Program-made: the position numbers and the translations under genes
Part shown: piece after piece, positions 16,713 through 24,729 of the stretch
Layout of the letters: every line of letters starts with the position of its first letter
Position numbering within the stretch: the first letter of the stretch is position 1
Assembly (NCBI GenBank): GCA_945881965.1
Contig: CAMCVS010000003.1
Location: forward strand, 248,001-312,000
DNA length: 64,000 nt
Source of the DNA: Paracoccus haematequi
GTDB lineage: Bacteria; Pseudomonadota; Alphaproteobacteria; Rhodobacterales; Rhodobacteraceae
Reading direction: 5' to 3'
Notes under the pieces: generated by a model
The model's database searches: none
The model's input: only the letters and a program-made list of their open reading frames with translations
What the model was told of the DNA's origin: nothing

Positions 16713-17443
16713 CACGACAACCGCTCCCGTGCCAACAAGGCCCGCATCCGGCGGGCGCGAATTTCGGTCTGTGTGCGCAAAAACACCAGCGCCACAAACA
16801 ACAGCACAAACCCCGCCATGCAAACGATCAGCGGATACCAGAACACATCCGCCACGTTCTGTTCCTTGTCCATCGACAGTGACGCCCCCTGATGCAGGCC
16901 CTGGTTCCAGAAATTCACGGCATAGCGCGACAGGACCGCGAAGACCGACCCGACCAGACACAGCACCGATGTCAGATCGGCCGCCGTGTCGTCGTTTTCG
17001 ATGGCCTGCCACAGCGCGATATACCCCAGATAGAACAGGAACAGGATCAGGAACGAGGTCAGCCGCGGATCCCACGCCCACCAGGTGCCCCACATCGGCT
17101 GGCCCCAGATCGCGCCTGTGACCAGCGCGATCACTGTCATGACCGCCCCCACCGGGGCTGCCGCCCGCGCGGCCAGAGCGCTGACATGATGCCGCCTGAC
17201 GATCCAGATCAAGGAAGCCACCAGCATCATCAGCCAGGCATTGATTGCCATCAGCGCGGAGGGGACATGCAGGTAGATGATCTTGACCGTTGACCCCTGC
17301 CGGTAATCGGCGGGGGTGAAGAAGAACCCCCAGATCAACCCGCCCACCAAGGTGACCACCGCCAGTCCCGCCACCCAAGGCAGGATACGGTCGGTGGTTT
17401 CGATGAATTTCTTCGGGTTGGCATATTCCCAGACCGAGGCCAT
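16712..17443 (-). CDS. ccmC: haem exporter protein CcmC
   Basis: Six-span inner-membrane haem-handling protein that loads haem onto CcmE. The 243 residues contain the tryptophan-rich signature at about 112-130 (IWGQPMWGTWWAWDPRLTS) and the conserved periplasmic histidine near residue 59 in IYLHVPSA. It lies 44 bases after ccmB and is coupled to ccmD. Confidence 0.96.
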   Translation of the reverse strand: MASVWEYANPKKFIETTDRILPWVAGLAVVTLVGGLIWGFFFTPADYRQGSTVKIIYLHVPSALMAINAWLMMLVASLIWIVRRHHVSALAARAAAPVGAVMTVIALVTGAIWGQPMWGTWWAWDPRLTSFLILFLFYLGYIALWQAIENDDTAADLTSVLCLVGSVFAVLSRYAVNFWNQGLHQGASLSMDKEQNVADVFWYPLIVCMAGFVLLFVALVFLRTQTEIRARRMRALLARERLS

Positions 17444-17487
17444 GGCGTTCTCCTTTGTGGTCCGTCAGACTTTTGCAGGCAGATGGT

Positions 17488-18144
17488 TCAGCGCAGGTTC
17501 ACCCGCAATACCGCAGCCGAGGCAAATGGTAAAACTGCGATCACGCCGCAGGTGATCCCCGCAAGCATCAGCATCGGTGTGGTCCAGTCCAGCCCCTCTG
17601 CCCCGCGCCGCGCGGCTTCGGCCCCAAAGATCAACGTCGGCACATACAAGGGCAGCACCAGCAATGACATCAGCAGCCCGCCGCGCTTGATCCCCACGGT
17701 CAGCGCCGCGCCAAAGGTGCCGATCACCGACAAGGCGGGTGTGCCCAGCAACAGCGACAGCACCAGCGCGCCATAGCCCATGGCGGGCAGGTTCAGCAGG
17801 ATCGCCAACACCGGCGCGGCGGCGACCAGCGGCAACCCGGTCACCAGCCAATGCGCGGCGGCCTTGACGCTCACCAAGGCTTCCGTGGGCAAGGGTGCGG
17901 TGGCCAACAGGTCCAGCGAGCCATCCTCGAAATCCAGCGCAAAGATGCGGTCCAGCGACAAGAGGCACGCCAACAGCGCGCCCAGCCACAAAATGCCCGA
18001 CGCGATGCGCGCATGCAGCGCCTCATCGGGGCCGACACCAAAAGGCACCAACACCACGACGATCAGGAAAAACGCCAATCCCAGCCCGAACCCGCCGCCC
18101 GCCCGCACCGCCAGCGCCAGATCGCGCGACAACAGCGCGATCAT
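17488..18144 (-). CDS. ccmB: haem exporter ABC permease CcmB
   Basis: 218-residue permease with about six spans. Family segments include [32 protein letters not shown] and [12 protein letters not shown]. Works with CcmA and CcmC in releasing haem-loaded CcmE. Its ATG overlaps the ccmA stop by four bases. Confidence 0.95.
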   Translation of the reverse strand: MIALLSRDLALAVRAGGGFGLGLAFFLIVVVLVPFGVGPDEALHARIASGILWLGALLACLLSLDRIFALDFEDGSLDLLATAPLPTEALVSVKAAAHWLVTGLPLVAAAPVLAILLNLPAMGYGALVLSLLLGTPALSVIGTFGAALTVGIKRGGLLMSLLVLPLYVPTLIFGAEAARRGAEGLDWTTPMLMLAGITCGVIAVLPFASAAVLRVNLR

Positions 18145-18770
18145 GCCGCGACCTCGTCGAAATCGGCATCAAATGCGTCGCCCACCTGCGCGGTTGCGCG
18201 ATAGGGGGCCACGTCCAACACCGCAGCCTCGGGCAGACCCAGATCAATATGCGTCGCCAACAGCGCCATCCCGCCTGTCGCCAGATGCGCGCGCACCGCG
18301 TCTGCAAACAGCGCCACGGCGGATGCGTCCAGCGACACGGTTGGTTCATCCATCACCCAGACCGGCCGCCCGGTGACGATCATCCGCGCCAGCCCCAGCC
18401 GCCGTTTCTGCCCCGCGCTCAGCGTGCCCGCCCGCCGGTCCGCCAGCCCGCGCAGATCGAAGGCCGTCAGCGCCGTGTCGATGCCCGCTTGTCCGAACAT
18501 CCGCGCCCAGAACGTCAGGTTTTCGGCCACGCTCAGCGGGGCCTTGATGCCGTCCGCATGTCCCGCATAGGCCATCGCCTCACGGTCAAGGCTGATCCGC
18601 CCCGCCGCCGCAGGCTGCAACCCCGCCACCGTGCGCAGCAAGGTGGTCTTGCCCGACCCGTTCGGCCCGCGCAGGATCAACGCGCGCCCTGCCGCCAGCC
18701 GGAACGACACGCCCTCCAGCACCCGCACCCCGCCCCGTGCCACAGCCAGATTGTCAGCGATCAGTTCCAT
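18141..18770 (-). CDS. ccmA: haem exporter ATP-binding protein CcmA
   Basis: 209-residue ABC ATPase: Walker [10 protein letters not shown] (35-43), signature LSAGQKRR, Walker [13 protein letters not shown] and H-loop LATHID. The ATG at 18770 begins [10 protein letters not shown]; a further 12 in-frame codons upstream look non-coding. It overlaps ccmB. The 87-base gap to the Mth938-like gene holds a possible fragment of the recurring intergenic element. Confidence 0.95.
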   Translation of the reverse strand: MELIADNLAVARGGVRVLEGVSFRLAAGRALILRGPNGSGKTTLLRTVAGLQPAAAGRISLDREAMAYAGHADGIKAPLSVAENLTFWARMFGQAGIDTALTAFDLRGLADRRAGTLSAGQKRRLGLARMIVTGRPVWVMDEPTVSLDASAVALFADAVRAHLATGGMALLATHIDLGLPEAAVLDVAPYRATAQVGDAFDADFDEVAA

Positions 18771-18830
18771 CCGCAAAGGCCTATCCCAAGCTGAACAGGG
18801 GGGCAAATGCCAAAGCCGTGCAGCTTCATC

Positions 18831-18845
18831 TTGCCAAAAATACCC
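18831..18845. repeat. possible fragment of the recurring intergenic element
   Basis: TTGCCAAAAATACCC resembles the A/T-rich head of the element at 56951 (TTTTGCCTGAAATACTCC), but the GC-rich hairpin is missing. It may be a decayed copy or chance. Confidence 0.25.
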
Positions 18846-18857
18846 AAATCCACCGCC

Positions 18858-19211
18858 TCACACCGGCAACACGGCCAAGGCGACGCGCCGCCCTTCGGAC
18901 ACCAGCACGTTATAGGTGCGGCAGGCGGCGGGCGAATTCATCACTTCCAACCCCAGCCCCGCCGCCTCGACGACCTGCCGCAGGGCCAAGGGTGCATGGG
19001 CGATCTCGGCCCCCATGCCCAGAAAGATCACATCGACCTGTCCCGCCAGCGCCAGCAGCGGCGCGGCGTCCCCGGTTCCGGCCCAGACCTGCGCGCGTTC
19101 CGCCGTCACGATCACCGCGCCGTGCAGCACCTTGCCGCCGACGCGGAAAAACCCCGGCCCATAGCCATCCACCGGCACCGCGCCGTCAAAATCGACTTCC
19201 GTCAGCTTCAT
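18858..19211 (-). CDS. Mth938-like (DUF498) protein
   Basis: 117 residues of the Mth938 alpha/beta fold: FDGAVPVDGYGPGFFRVGG, then VDVIFLGMGAE, and the C-terminal MNSPAACRTYNVLVSEGR motif. The family is widespread (human NDUFAF3 relatives) and in bacteria often sits beside sec or ccm genes. The biochemical role is unclear. It follows the TauE/SafE gene by three bases. Confidence 0.85.
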   Translation of the reverse strand: MKLTEVDFDGAVPVDGYGPGFFRVGGKVLHGAVIVTAERAQVWAGTGDAAPLLALAGQVDVIFLGMGAEIAHAPLALRQVVEAAGLGLEVMNSPAACRTYNVLVSEGRRVALAVLPV

Positions 19212-19214
19212 GTC

Positions 19215-19970
19215 CTATCCCCAGATTGGCAGCCCGCGCAGCGCCGAGGCCAGCACGATCCCATAGCCCGCCGCGCGGTATAGCCCCGCCCGGTTCGGAT
19301 CGAATATAGCCGACCCTATCCAGGTGCCAATCATCGTTGGCACCGCCACCAGCGCCCCGATCCACATCGGCACCGCCGACAGCTCGCCCTGCCACGCAAT
19401 CAGCGCCAGCAACGTGATGTCGAACAGGAACAGAAATAACATGGTATTGGCCCGCACCAGCGACGGTGGGCTGGGTGACGCCATGAACAGCAGGATCACC
19501 GGCGGCCCCGGCACACCTGCGACCCCGCCCAGGAACCCCGACATTGCGCCGGTCCCCAACATCACGGGCGGCGTCATCGGTCCGTGATAGCGGAACCCCG
19601 CGATCAGGATCGCCACCACTGCGATGCCCGCGAACGATACCAGATAGCGGAAGACCGCCGGGTCCAGTTGCAGCAACAACCACAGCCCGATGGGCAGGGC
19701 CACTGCCATCCCCGCCCACAGCAGTGCCACATCCGTCAGCCGCGCTTGCGGCACCGTGCGGCGCAACGTCGGCAGCGGCCCGAACACGTCCATCACCGTC
19801 AGCACGATCAGCGCCCAAAGCGGCGACAGGAACCCGCCCGCCACCGGCAGGAACACCAGAGCCGCGCCGAACCCGGAAAAGCCACGCACACAGCCCGCCA
19901 CCAAAGCCCCCGCCGCGATCCAGATCAGACCCGGCGTGGCGATTGCCGCCGCCAGATCGGCGGGGATCAT
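19215..19970 (-). CDS. TauE/SafE-family sulfite exporter-like permease
   Basis: 251-residue membrane protein with about eight spans. The N-terminal repeat LVAGCVRGFSGFGAALVFLP and C-terminal GTWIGSAIFD are typical of TauE/SafE permeases, which move sulfite, sulfoacetate or other organic anions. Substrate unknown. The ATG at 19970 lies one base after the secF stop, so it is probably cotranscribed with yajC-secDF. Confidence 0.87.
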   Translation of the reverse strand: MIPADLAAAIATPGLIWIAAGALVAGCVRGFSGFGAALVFLPVAGGFLSPLWALIVLTVMDVFGPLPTLRRTVPQARLTDVALLWAGMAVALPIGLWLLLQLDPAVFRYLVSFAGIAVVAILIAGFRYHGPMTPPVMLGTGAMSGFLGGVAGVPGPPVILLFMASPSPPSLVRANTMLFLFLFDITLLALIAWQGELSAVPMWIGALVAVPTMIGTWIGSAIFDPNRAGLYRAAGYGIVLASALRGLPIWG

Positions 19971-19971
19971 G

Positions 19972-20955
19972 TCAGACGCCTGCCTTGCCGAATTGCGTGC
20001 CCTTGGGCCCGTCATCCGTGGGCCTGGACCAATCGCGCTTGACCCCCAGCATCAACACGATGTTCTTTGCGACATAGAGCGTCGAATAGGTGCCAAGGAT
20101 AACGCCCACGATCATCGCAAAGATGAAAGGCCGGATCACATCGCCGCCAAAAATCACCAGCACGATCAGGGCAATCAACGTGGTGCCTGCGGTCATGATG
20201 GTCCGCGACAGCGTCTCGTTGGCCGACAGGTTCATCAGGTCGCGCAGCGGCGTTGCCTTGTACTTGATCAGGTTTTCGCGCAGCCGGTCAAAGATGACCA
20301 CGGTATCGTTGATCGAATAGCCCAGAATCGTCAGCAGCGCCGCCACGATGGTCAGGTCGAACTTGATCTGGAACACGATGAATATGCCGACCGTCACCAC
20401 CACGTCATGGATCAGCGCCGCCACCGCGCCGACCGCGAACTGCCATTCGAACCGCAGCCAGACATAGACCAGAATCCCCGCCGCCGCCGCCGCCACGGAT
20501 AACAGCGCGGTCAGGATCAATTCCTGGCTGACCTTGGGGCCGACCGATTCCACCGAAGGAAAGGTGATCGCCGGATCAATCGCGCGCAGCGCGTCCTCGA
20601 CCGCCAGAATAACCTCGGGGGTGACCGCTTCGGCCCCTTCGATCGGGCTGATCCGCACCAATGCGACATGCTGATCGGCGCGGAAGGACGGGTCGAACAC
20701 CTCGGTGATGGTGACATCGTTCAAACCGATGCTGCCCAAGGCCCCACGATAGGCCTCCACGTTCACCGCCTGGGTGCTTTCGGTGCGGATCGACGTGCCG
20801 CCCTGAAAGTCGATGCCGTAATTCAGGCCCACGACCGCCCATAACAACAGCGACCCCACCACGGCGACAACCGAGATGCCGAAGGTGATCCATTGCAGTC
20901 GGAAAAAGTCGATGCTGGTATCTGTCGGAACCAGCCGTAGCCGCCATGCCGCCAT
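19972..20955 (-). CDS. secF: protein translocase subunit SecF
   Basis: 327-residue RND-like membrane protein with six spans and a periplasmic loop. It completes the SecDF complex that uses proton flow to pull exported proteins through SecYEG. Motifs: GIDFQGGTSI, the IHDVVVTVG segment and LGYSINDTVVIFDRLREN. It follows secD by 11 bases. Confidence 0.97.
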   Translation of the reverse strand: MAAWRLRLVPTDTSIDFFRLQWITFGISVVAVVGSLLLWAVVGLNYGIDFQGGTSIRTESTQAVNVEAYRGALGSIGLNDVTITEVFDPSFRADQHVALVRISPIEGAEAVTPEVILAVEDALRAIDPAITFPSVESVGPKVSQELILTALLSVAAAAAGILVYVWLRFEWQFAVGAVAALIHDVVVTVGIFIVFQIKFDLTIVAALLTILGYSINDTVVIFDRLRENLIKYKATPLRDLMNLSANETLSRTIMTAGTTLIALIVLVIFGGDVIRPFIFAMIVGVILGTYSTLYVAKNIVLMLGVKRDWSRPTDDGPKGTQFGKAGV

Positions 20956-20966
20956 GCTGTGCTCTC

Positions 20967-22631
20967 CTATACCACGAGGGTTTTGGGCCGCCGCCAGGCC
21001 AGCCAGGTGACGATGATCAGGCGCGTGACATAGATCGCCGTGAACATCGACGTCAGAATGCCAAGCCCCGTGGTGACGGCAAATCCGCGCACCGGGCCGG
21101 ACCCCAACGCAAACATGATCACCGCCACCAGCAGGCCGGTCAGGTTGGAATCGATGATCGCCGACAGCGCGCGATCAAAGCCCAACTCGATGCTGCGCGC
21201 CGGGCCTTTGCCGGTGCGCAATTCCTCGCGCATGCGTTCAAAGATCAGCACGTTGGCATCCACCGCCATGCCCATGGTCAACACGATGCCCGCGATCCCC
21301 GGCAGGGTCAGCGTCGCGCCCATCAGGCTCAGCAGCGCCATGATCAGCACGATGTTCACCGCCAGCGCGATATTGGCAAAGATGCCGAACAGGCCATAGC
21401 TGGCGATCATGAAGGCCATCACGGCCACAAAGGCCACCATGACGGCAATCCGCCCCGCCGCGATGCTGTCCGCGCCCAGTTCCGGGCCGATGGTGCGTTC
21501 TTCCAGAAAGTCGAGGCCAGCAGGCAGCGCACCCGCGCGCAGCAGCACCGACAGCTCTGTCGATTCCTCGACGGTGAAATTGCCGGTGATGATGCCGGAC
21601 CCGCCCGCGATATGGGCCTGAATGACCGGGGCGGAAATCACCTCGCCGTCCAGCACGATGGCAAAGGGGTTGCCGATATTGCCCGCCGTATAGTCGCCGA
21701 ACCGTCGCGCGCCGGAAGGGTTAAACCGGAACGACACGGCAGGCGCGCCGTTCTGGTCAAACGACGGTTGCGCGTCCACCAGATCCTCGCCTGTGACCAC
21801 AGGGGCCTGTTCCAGCACATAAAACGTCTTGTCGTCGTCGACATCGGGCAGCACCTCGTTGCCCGGACCGGGGGGCATGTCGGGGTTGGTCGTTCGCGTC
21901 ACCACGGGCTGAAACGTCAACTGCGCCGTGGTGCCGATGATGGCCTTCAACTCGGCCGCCGACCCCAGACCCGGCACCTGAATCAGGATGCGGTCCGCGC
22001 CCTGCCGCTGGATCGTGGGTTCGCGCGTGCCGACCTCGTCGATGCGGCGGCGAATGATTTCAAGGCTTTGCTGCACGGTGCGGTCATCGGTGGCCTGACG
22101 TTCGGCCTCGGACAGCCGGATCACGATATCCGCGCCTTCGACCGTCACGTCCAGATCGGACGCCCCCGCCCCCGTCAGCGTCGTCACGGGCCGTGCCAGA
22201 CCGCGCACCAAGGCTGCGGCCTGTTCGGCCATCTCGGGCTTTTCGTTCAGCCGCACCCGCAGGGCGTTGTCCTGCATCGGTTGCAACCGGATGGTGCCGA
22301 TGGTGGCCCGCTGATCGCGCAACAGGTCGCGCACCTCGGGCCACAGCCCGTTCAGCCGGGTTTCATAGACATCCGCCACCTTGACCTCAGCCAGCAAATG
22401 AGCCCCGCCCCGCAGGTCAAGTCCGAGGTTCACCAGCCCCGATGGCAGGAACGCAGGCCAACCCGCGGCCTGTTCCGCCAGACCGGGGGCCGTTGACCCG
22501 GTGGCCATCGCGGCCACCGCATCATTATGCGCCTCGACACGGGAATAAAACGCATTGGGCAGCGCCAGCAGGATGCCAAGGGCGCACAGGCCCCAGATCA
22601 GCACGCGTTGCCATGTCACGATCTGGAGCAT
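20967..22631 (-). CDS. secD: protein translocase subunit SecD
   Basis: 554 residues: N-terminal span, LGLDLRGGAHLL (D1), large periplasmic domains P1/P4, then five spans with TLPGIAGIVLTMGMAVDANVL and IFERMREELR. Partner of SecF. Length is normal for alphaproteobacteria. It lies 47 bases after yajC. Confidence 0.97.
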   Translation of the reverse strand: MLQIVTWQRVLIWGLCALGILLALPNAFYSRVEAHNDAVAAMATGSTAPGLAEQAAGWPAFLPSGLVNLGLDLRGGAHLLAEVKVADVYETRLNGLWPEVRDLLRDQRATIGTIRLQPMQDNALRVRLNEKPEMAEQAAALVRGLARPVTTLTGAGASDLDVTVEGADIVIRLSEAERQATDDRTVQQSLEIIRRRIDEVGTREPTIQRQGADRILIQVPGLGSAAELKAIIGTTAQLTFQPVVTRTTNPDMPPGPGNEVLPDVDDDKTFYVLEQAPVVTGEDLVDAQPSFDQNGAPAVSFRFNPSGARRFGDYTAGNIGNPFAIVLDGEVISAPVIQAHIAGGSGIITGNFTVEESTELSVLLRAGALPAGLDFLEERTIGPELGADSIAAGRIAVMVAFVAVMAFMIASYGLFGIFANIALAVNIVLIMALLSLMGATLTLPGIAGIVLTMGMAVDANVLIFERMREELRTGKGPARSIELGFDRALSAIIDSNLTGLLVAVIMFALGSGPVRGFAVTTGLGILTSMFTAIYVTRLIIVTWLAWRRPKTLVV

Positions 22632-22678
22632 GATTTGCCTTTGCTCGCCGGGTTCAGGATATTGTGTCGGCTACAGCG

Positions 22679-22960
22679 TCACGCTGCGGCGGGTTCGGTC
22701 TTGGACAGGACCTGCACGATGGTCGCGCGCATCACCCGCACCCGGATGTTCTCGGCGATCTCGACCTCGATTTCGCCGTCGTCCTTGACCTTGGACACCT
22801 TGCCGATGATGCCGCCCTGCGTCAGCACCATGTCGCCCCGGCGCAGGGCCGCGACCATGGCCTGATGTTCCTTCAGTTTCTTTTGCTGCGGGCGGATCAG
22901 CAGGAAATACATGATCGCAAAGATCAGGATCAGCGGCACAAATTGCTGGAAGGCTTCCAT
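22679..22960 (-). CDS. yajC: preprotein translocase accessory subunit YajC
   Basis: 93 residues, one N-terminal span, then the signature FLLIRPQQKKLKEHQ and a small cytoplasmic domain (GIIGKVSKV). The ATG at 22960 gives the standard product MEAFQQFVPLIL; the longer open frame upstream is GC-rich non-coding. First gene of yajC-secD-secF. Confidence 0.96.
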   Translation of the reverse strand: MEAFQQFVPLILIFAIMYFLLIRPQQKKLKEHQAMVAALRRGDMVLTQGGIIGKVSKVKDDGEIEVEIAENIRVRVMRATIVQVLSKTEPAAA

Positions 22961-23280
22961 CGGGTTCCTCGGGTTCGGGGTGGCTGCGCGCCGCGAGGCT
23001 GCGCAAATCTGGCCGGAACCTAAGTGGACGGGCGCGCCATTGCAAGGCGTGATCCCGCAACGCGCCCCGCCATGCCGCACAGCAGCGAATCAGCGCCGGG
23101 AATTGCCGCCCGACCGACATGGCCTCAGCCGCGAACGCCGTTCCGGCTGGTCATCGTTCCCCGGAACGCAGTTGCGCCGCGCACCGCCCTGACAGGACGT
23201 CCGCGCGGGGGTGGCTTGCGTGATTGCCAACTGCGCCGCGCGGGGCTTAGATCAGCGGTATATTCCTGAAAGGACAGCGC
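22961..23280. other. divergent intergenic region, no gene seen
   Basis: This 320-base gap separates yajC (-) from metY (+). Short open frames exist on both strands but none has a credible ribosome site or recognisable product. TGCGCCGCGC occurs twice (23173 and 23232). I looked for SAM-II, SAM-V and SAM/SAH riboswitch cores before metY and did not find the GCTAAA or GGCTTCC elements. AAAGGA lies before the metY ATG. Confidence 0.5.
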
Positions 23281-24573
23281 ATGACCGACAAACCCGCCTA
23301 CGGCTTTGATACCTTGCAGATCCACGCGGGCGCGCGGCCCGATCCGGCCACCGGCGCGCGGCAGACGCCGATCTATCAGACCACGGCCTATGTGTTCCGC
23401 GATGCCGATCACGCCGCCGCACTCTTCAACCTGCAAGAGGTGGGATACATCTATTCCCGCCTGACCAACCCGACCGTGGCCGTATTGCAGGAACGCATCG
23501 CGACGCTGGAAGGCGGCGTGGGCGCGGTCTGCTGTTCGTCGGGCCACGCAGCGCAGATCATGGCGCTGTTCCCGCTGATGGGGCCGGGGCGCAACATCGT
23601 CGCGTCAAACCGCCTGTATGGCGGCACCATCACCCAGTTCAGCCAGACCATCCGCCGCTTCGGCTGGTCCGCGCGGTTTGTCGATACCGATGATCTGGAC
23701 GCGGTGCGCGCCGCCATCGACGACGACACCCGCGCGGTGTTCTGCGAAACCATCGCCAACCCCGGCGGCTATGTCAGCGACCTTGACGCGCTGGCGCGGA
23801 TTGCGGCTGATGCGGGCCTGCCGCTGATCGTCGATAACACCACCGCCACGCCCTATCTGTGCCGCCCCATCGACCATGGCGCGACGCTGGTTGTCCATTA
23901 CACGACGAAATACCTGACCGGGAACGGCACCGTGACTGGCGGCGCCATCGTGGATGCAGGCACCTTTGACTGGTCAGCGTCGGACAAGTTCCCGTCGCTG
24001 GCCGCGCCCGAGCCCGCCTATCACGGCCTGAAATTCCACGAGACATTCGGCAATCTGGCCTTCACCTTTCACGGCATCGCGGTCGGCCTGCGCGATCTGG
24101 GCATGACGATGAACCCGCAGGCGGCGCATTACACGCTGATGGGGATCGAGACGCTGTCGCTGCGGATGGAACGCCATGTGCAGAACGCGGTAAAAATCGC
24201 CGCCTGGCTGGAAACCCATCCGGCGGTGGCAGGCGTGACCTATGCCGGGCTGCCCACATCGCCCTATGCCGACCGGGCGGCGCGGATGCTGCCCCGCGGC
24301 GCAGGCGCGCTGTTTACCGTCAAGCTGAAGGGCGGCTATGACGCCTGCGTTCGGTTCGTGGGCGCGCTGGACCTGTTCAGCCATGTGGCGAACCTGGGCG
24401 ATGCGCGATCCTTGGTGATCCATTCCGCCTCGACCACGCACCGGCAGTTGACGCTGGATCAACAGGTCGCCGCCGGGGCCGCGCCGGATGTCGTGCGCCT
24501 GTCCATCGGCATCGAGAACGCCGATGACCTGATCCGCGATCTGGACCACGCGCTGACGGTGGCGGGGCACTGA
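23281..24573 (+). CDS. metY: O-acetylhomoserine sulfhydrylase / aminocarboxypropyltransferase
   Basis: PLP enzyme of the Cys/Met metabolism family making homocysteine from O-acetylhomoserine and sulfide. 430 residues, the longer MetY-type length. Features: TLQIHAGARPDPATGARQTPIYQTTAY, YSRLTNP, and the PLP lysine at about 210 in YTTKYLTGNGT. The C-terminal NLGDARSLVIHSASTTHRQL substrate loop is typical. The cytosolic enzyme may also act as a cysteine synthase. Confidence 0.94.
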   Translation: MTDKPAYGFDTLQIHAGARPDPATGARQTPIYQTTAYVFRDADHAAALFNLQEVGYIYSRLTNPTVAVLQERIATLEGGVGAVCCSSGHAAQIMALFPLMGPGRNIVASNRLYGGTITQFSQTIRRFGWSARFVDTDDLDAVRAAIDDDTRAVFCETIANPGGYVSDLDALARIAADAGLPLIVDNTTATPYLCRPIDHGATLVVHYTTKYLTGNGTVTGGAIVDAGTFDWSASDKFPSLAAPEPAYHGLKFHETFGNLAFTFHGIAVGLRDLGMTMNPQAAHYTLMGIETLSLRMERHVQNAVKIAAWLETHPAVAGVTYAGLPTSPYADRAARMLPRGAGALFTVKLKGGYDACVRFVGALDLFSHVANLGDARSLVIHSASTTHRQLTLDQQVAAGAAPDVVRLSIGIENADDLIRDLDHALTVAGH

Positions 24574-24619
24574 TCGCGGCCACTTATCCACAGGCAAGCC
24601 CGGTAAAACCTTTGGGATG

Positions 24620-24643
24620 GCAAACCTTTGCCCCCCGGTTTGC
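24620..24643. promoter_or_regulatory. 7-bp inverted repeat between metY and the PilM/PilP-like gene
   Basis: GCAAACC (24620-24626) and GGTTTGC (24637-24643) are inverted copies, loop of 10 bases, no U-tract. AAACCTTTG is also directly repeated here. It could be a weak hairpin after metY or an operator for the downstream gene. Confidence 0.3.
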
Positions 24644-24729
24644 TTGGCCTGCGCGGGAACCTGCTGTATGTTTACGCACGAGGGGCAAACGGGTTCCCCG
24701 CAGGTCGCCGGAATGTTAGAGCCGTTGCC

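Noticed and set aside
20946-22496. 516-codon plus-strand frame opposite secD
   Set aside because: Low-complexity His/Arg/Gln product; secD is clearly coded on the minus strand.
23190-23280. Possible SAM-type riboswitch before metY
   Set aside because: The conserved cores of SAM-II, SAM-V and SAM/SAH aptamers were not found.
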